From Epiperipatus broadwayi (Eukaryota; Onychophora; Udeonychophora; Euonychophora; Peripatidae), in NCBI GenBank assembly GCA_028023455.1, contig JAQFVV010006305.1:1415001-1479000 (forward strand): DNA of 64,000 nucleotides, read 5' to 3'. This document shows positions 59,312 through 64,000 of the stretch, one piece after another. How positions within the stretch are numbered: position 1 is the first letter of the stretch; each line of letters begins with the position of its first letter. The notes beneath the pieces were generated by a model, which saw nothing but the letters and a program-made list of their open reading frames with translations, had not been told where the DNA came from and made no database searches. The position numbers and the translations under genes are program-made.

Positions 59312-62300
59312 ATGAACTCATTACTGGAGAAAAGTTATATACTTCGTCCAAGTCTGGCAGAAACCTCTATGTATCTAAAAATAGGTGGCATTAATGTAAG
59401 GGGCCTTAATTCCCTTGACCACATTTATGCTGTTAAAAGATGGATTGATACAATCAATATCCACATAGCATGCCTTTCTGAAACAAAGTTACACACTCAA
59501 TCAGACTACAGAATAGACCATCTATTCCAACAATAAGGGCTCTTTCAATATGCACATTCCAACACTGCATTGTCTGGGGTTGCTTTTCTCCTTCACAAAA
59601 CCCTGCCATACACCAAACTCAGGACACTTCACCTAGACAAAGAAGTACTGTTGCTAAATTTAACCTTCAGAAGATATTCACTCAATATAGTCTATTTGTA
59701 CTTAAGGAACACCGCTGACTCAGTGCATGCAGCAATCAACAAAATCAATCCCATTCTGTCATCTAACTCTTTACCAAAAATTTGCTTCAGTGACTTCAAC
59801 ACAAGTTACCACAACTTTAACACTAAGTATTTACACCTCTTCAACCAGTCTTATTGTGTGAAGGCTTTTTTTCTCCTAATGCCTTCTCCTTCTATACACT
59901 GTAAAAAGACCTCTAATAGATCTGCTCTACTACTCCCCTGACATACATTTTGATCTCAATGCCGATTGCAATATGTGCCTTTCTCAGATCATCTGGCACT
60001 GTTAATATCATTGCAAATTAACCCTAACACATTGGTTCAAACAAATTTTTCTACACCATAAGACTACTAAACAAGCTGCGGCATCTGAATGGATTTTTTT
60101 CCAAAGTTTACAGCTTATTTAATAAAATTAAAATCCTTTCTCTGCCACCTATCCAAGCATGGTCGGTGTTTGTCGGAATAATGAGCTCTCTGATTGATTT
60201 CCACACATGGAAAACCAAAGGACCCAACCAGCTCCTAAAAGATCTAGACAACATTACTAACAGGCTAAGTGAACTCTCTCACATAGACACTACTGTCCAA
60301 GACATCATGGACGTTAAATTGCAATACTATCACAAATAAAAAGTCTTGGCACAATATGTGGCCACCAAAAGATCCAAAATCTTTTTAAATAATTGACATA
60401 ATTGGACACGCAGCTACATCAGATGGGCATTGGGAGCTGCCAAAAGGCTGACACCTTCAATAATTTTCATAGATCAACATTGCTATAGTGGTCCGACAAT
60501 GCTTTCCAAAATCCATAACCATTTTCAACACAAGTTACAAAGCTATAACTTTGAGATTGGGAGCGTTTGGGGAGAACTGGACAGAAACACTACCAATACC
60601 ACCGAATCACAAATAGTACAAAAGCTACTGAACTAGCCAGAGAGCACACATCCAGAACTACCTGGTATCCCAAGATTTGTGCACTACATCTGAGTCAATA
60701 CACTATATCCATAGTCCAACAAATGATTGATGTCCTCACCGGGGACTTCCAGAACATCTCTGACCTCTACCTGGTCGCACTGGTGCCTTTCTTAAAAAAA
60801 AACAAATCAACCCCTCAAATCTAATAAACATATGTCCAATTTCCATGATTCCACTCCTCATTAAAACAATAGAATCCATAGTTAAAGATCTCATACAAAA
60901 ACAAATATATAGACACATCACCAAACATCAATTCGCCTGCAAAGGCGCCTCCACCAGTAATGCAGTCCAGTACTTCATACTACTTTCTGAACTCATCAGA
61001 CTACAAAAAAAATCAAACCCGTTAGTTATTCAACTAGACATTTTCCTCAGCATTTGATGTTGTCCCATCAATCTTACTACAAACACTCCATGATTATCAA
61101 GTGGTGGATGTTTACATCCATATTATTGGCAATTTACTGTTCAACAGACCGATATTTACCTCTCTAGATGTAAAGCTTGCAGAGAGATTCAGACCCCATC
61201 TATCCATTCAACAGGGATCCCCTTTGGCTACTCTCTGTTTCATAACGTACCTCAACCCCTTTCTCATGAAAATGGAATGCAGTACACTGGACATATACGT
61301 GCCAGCACTGAAACATACAGTTCACCACATCTCATATGTTGATGATGTTTCCATATTCATTCCTCACAAATCCCAGCTTCAAACCGTAATACAAATCATA
61401 AACAAATATGCCAAAAAACTAAATCTTAAAGTCAACTACATAAATCTTCCATCTGGAAAATCAAAACAGGTATAACAATTCCCTCAATATTCATGGCCCA
61501 GCCACAATCATTTCTGGGCTTTGCCATTGCCAAGTCTAGATTAGCCATGTTGAAGGACATCTTGAATTCAATACTAGACAAAACAAGAAAGGTAGTCTGC
61601 TCGCTGTCAAGAATTTCAATATCAATACTTGGGAAGGTTGCCTTACTCAACATGCTAGTCTACCCAAGACTAAGCTACTACCTCCCATTCATAAAACCCA
61701 CCAAAACGTTTGAATGATCAATAAACTCATTATGCTCTAGGCTGCTTTGGAATGGCAAAGTCGTGGCCGTAAGCATGGCTAAAGCTCAAATACCCAAAGA
61801 ATCAAATGCACTCGGCCTGCATTCAGGGTCCATCCTGTACTTCCAAAAGGCTCCGGGATTGCTGTGTGTGGCCAGCCTTGAACAAACAAATCGAAACCTC
61901 ACACCAACACTGGAGCCCACAGATACACCTCCGCTCACCAGCAAATGGATGACGGATATATGGACTTATGTCAGAAACTCAGCAAACATATATACAATAG
62001 AGGAAAAAAGACGTATTGGCAAACATACAAACTCAAAAGCACCAATCAAAACATTTTACAGAATGATCTACGGTTAAACAATAAACAACTCATAGCAAAA
62101 TCGAAAAATTGGTTCTTAGAATCAAAATACATTGACTTTCTGCTAAAGATCAACCTCTTCCCCCTGTCAACAAATCATTTTCTGTTGTGGAGAAGGGGGT
62201 AAAAAGATCAGCCCTCAATTCCAACTATGTGCCACAGTAGATGAGACAATTCATCACCTATATTTCTGCCCTTTTCTCAAGCCGATCAGATCCTTTATTA

Positions 62301-62578
62301 ACGAAAGCGTGTCGCTCGACATTAGAGAAGTTTTAGTCATTCAAAAGGCTATAAAGAGTGGCATATTCTCGAAAATCACAATCGCCATTATTCTAACCTT
62401 TGCGATCTGTCTATCCAGATGCAAGTGTATATTTGAAAATGCTAATTGTGGTATCTGCAACATCTATATCAAATTACTTATGTGGCTCAGGAACAGAGAT
62501 AGATTGCTGACTCTGGACTGGCTTTTTCATGAACCTGGGCTAGGGTCATCCTCCCAGAGAAGTGAAGGAGGGCTATGA
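59312..62578 (+). pseudogene. LINE ORF2 remnant: endonuclease and reverse transcriptase
   Basis: ATG 59312 begins 22 bases after the ORF1 stop. The endonuclease motifs in order are INVRGLNS (about 59393), CLSETKL (59470), SGVAFLLHK (59572) and CFSDFNT (59782, usually GDFN). RT domain traces include QQGSPLATLCF (about 61210) and SYVDDVSIF with YVDD at 61335-61346. The C-terminal part (61493-62578) carries LGKVALLN and LLWNGK followed by Gly/Leu-rich segments typical of L1/Tx1 thumb regions, ending in a Cys-containing stretch. Stops at about 59535, 59939, 61056, 61473, 61715, 62075 and several frame changes break it. Confidence 0.8.
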
Positions 62579-62702
62579 CCATAGTCTTGGACCACAGCAA
62601 GCTCTACAGAGTGAATGCCTTGCAACAGTGTAAAAAGAATATAGCTATGTATAGATAAACATGTTCAATTGTATCTAATAAATTTTAATTTATTTAAAAA
62701 AA
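62579..62702 (+). other. LINE 3' UTR and A-rich tail
   Basis: Short 3' end with AATAAATTTTAATTT shortly before the terminal A run (from about 62694), resembling a poly(A) signal and tail. Confidence 0.65.
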
Positions 62703-62716
62703 AAATTAAACTACTA

Positions 62717-63100
62717 ATTAATTATAATTACTGACGGGAGAGTTAAAAAACTTTATATTCTTTTACAATTTTCTCTCACCTCTACAATCCTTTATAACTC
62801 TTATTAAAATATTTACATATTAAAATCATATTATTTAACAAATTTAATGTTTGAGAACTCTCATACTATCATTTTGGGAATCAAAATATTTAATTAATTG
62901 AAGACGCATTATTATTATTATAAAAAATATGCATGGGAAAATGAAATATCATTTTCCACATTATTTAAATAATTTTATAATCAAACTTGAGGAGCATACT
63001 GCCAACTATCTAATTATTTTTAATGCAGCTATGTAGCCAATTGGTTATAATATATATCAAATAGCATTAAAAGCAATGTTTATATATGTAGAATATTTAC
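62717..63100. other. AT-rich DNA
   Basis: Nothing recognised. Confidence 0.5.
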
Positions 63101-63379
63101 AAATTTCATATGTTGTTGATAAAACCACTGTCTTCTTAAAATTGTAAAAGTAGACTCTTTTGAAGAATTTGATATTATTATCCAGATAACTGGTCAATAT
63201 ATTAGCCCATTTCAAGTTTTTATAAATTGTAAAAGCATCAATAAGTTTGAAGACAAACTAGCTATTGGCATGTGCAAGATGCACTTATGCATTTCCTGAA
63301 TTACAAAATGAAAAAACAGTCAAAATGAAATTACCAATTTAAATCTAAGATGTCAGTCATTAAGAAGGCTATATGATAA

Positions 63380-63547
63380 CAGAGGGAGAAATCTAAATAA
63401 CACTTGCAATTTTAAAAGCTTCATAGATGAAGCATTTAAGGATAAGTTTATCTGTGGGTTGAGCAACCACAATTTATTTATAAAGGCAGGTGTAATTGAA
63501 GTTATGACACAAAAATACACCAAGGGTCTTAACAAATCATCATTGTA
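63380..63547 (+). pseudogene. Gag-like fragment
   Basis: A short frame reads NNTCNFKSFIDEAFKDKFICGL and ends near 63547. The C.F...ID.A.KDKFICGL pattern is the conserved end of the retrotransposon gag capsid (usually C.FG..L..ALRDRFVCGL). No other gag, pol or LTR parts are seen nearby within the window, so it is an isolated relic or the edge of an element continuing past it. Confidence 0.5.
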
Positions 63548-64000
63548 AGGGCAATCTTGAGCAAGAAATATATTGTTTAATACAAAAAAAAAAATGCAGA
63601 TTTTTCAGTAAATTGGGAAAATTTAGAAAGGGCAAATTTAAATAAAAAAATACTGTCCATGGTAGTTGAGATAAAATGACTAATGATAGAATCTGCAGTT
63701 TTCAAAAACTTTTTAATTTTTTCACAAGTGAGTAGAAGCAACTTCAAACTAATAACTAGTTTTTAGGGTTAATAAAGCACTGTTGCTAGGGAAAGTAAGG
63801 GTAAATGCAATCACAGATAAATTTACTAATTTTTATTGAGGACCCCAGAAGCCTCATAAATAGGTACTGGTTTAAAGAAATAAACTATTGTAGCTATAAA
63901 TCAGATGAACATATAACAAAATGCATGGCAAGATTTTCTGAGATTTTTAATAAGAGGTTATGCTATAAAGAAACACTTGCACTCCTGACAAAGCAAGCAC
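63548..64000. other. AT-rich DNA to window end
   Basis: No motif recognised; short runs of A only. Confidence 0.5.

Larger units (their letters stand above)
56690..62702 (+). mobile_element. Full-length but inactive LINE retrotransposon (L1/Tx1-like)
   Basis: It is flanked by AAATTAAAACTACTA (56675-56689) and the near-identical AAATTAAACTACTA (62703-62716), one A shorter, placed directly after a 3' A-rich end (about 62694-62702). That gives an element of about 6.0 kb including a short 5' UTR. It contains an ORF1-like region with a zinc-knuckle relic, an apurinic-type endonuclease, an RT with YVDD and a C-terminal region with LSRISISILGKVALLN-type sequence, the pattern of Tx1-like elements of the L1 group. 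Many stops and frame changes make it dead. Clade placement is by motif recognition only. Confidence 0.82.

Overview
This is a gene-poor, very AT-rich stretch of animal nuclear DNA, apparently from an invertebrate that cannot be named from sequence alone. The support is metazoan-type Ty3/Gypsy retrotransposons, hAT transposons, LINEs, tRNA-derived SINEs and microsatellites, with no operons, no bacterial gene order and no intact host gene. All recognisable coding sequence is mobile-element derived, and almost all of it is broken by frameshifts or stops.

Layout. 958-2555: a hAT DNA transposon with 16-bp terminal inverted repeats, a perfect 8-bp target duplication and a decayed transposase C-terminus. 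3350-23931: a three-level nest of LTR-type elements. Level 1 has about 1.7-kb terminal repeats (3350-5071, and 6586-7446 continued at 23116-23931). Level 2, a Gypsy element with about 0.7-kb LTRs, sits in the right terminal repeat of level 1 at 7447-23110. Level 3, a Gypsy element with 2.5-kb LTRs, sits 8 bp inside the right LTR of level 2 at 12177-22414. Both inserted Gypsy elements are coded on the minus strand. Terminal-repeat similarity rises from roughly 90% (level 1) to 95% (level 2) to 97-98% (level 3) by eye, matching the insertion order.

23.9-46 kb is mostly non-coding. It holds a near-perfect 80-bp-arm hairpin (25651-25827), the first of three copies of a short tRNA-derived SINE (25946-26065; others at 34177-34290 and 49192-49291, each with target duplications), an old inverted repeat of about 1 kb (26860-27850), a KIAA1586-like hAT transposase relic (28345-30355), a Tigger/pogo-like short element with TIRs (36252-37139), a T-rich degenerate tandem array (37370-38350) and several diverged local duplications.

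46.6-48.8 kb is a decayed LINE. 49.5-56.7 kb is a long direct duplication; a non-coding TIR element (50764-52718) occupies only the first copy, so the second copy acts as its empty site. 56690-62702 is an apparently full-length but dead LINE with zinc-knuckle ORF1, AP-type endonuclease and YVDD reverse transcriptase, flanked by 14-15-bp duplications. A weak gag-like fragment lies at 63380-63540. No wholly new coding system was seen. The most informative content is the nest, the SINE family, the long hairpins and the TIR element with its paralogous empty site.
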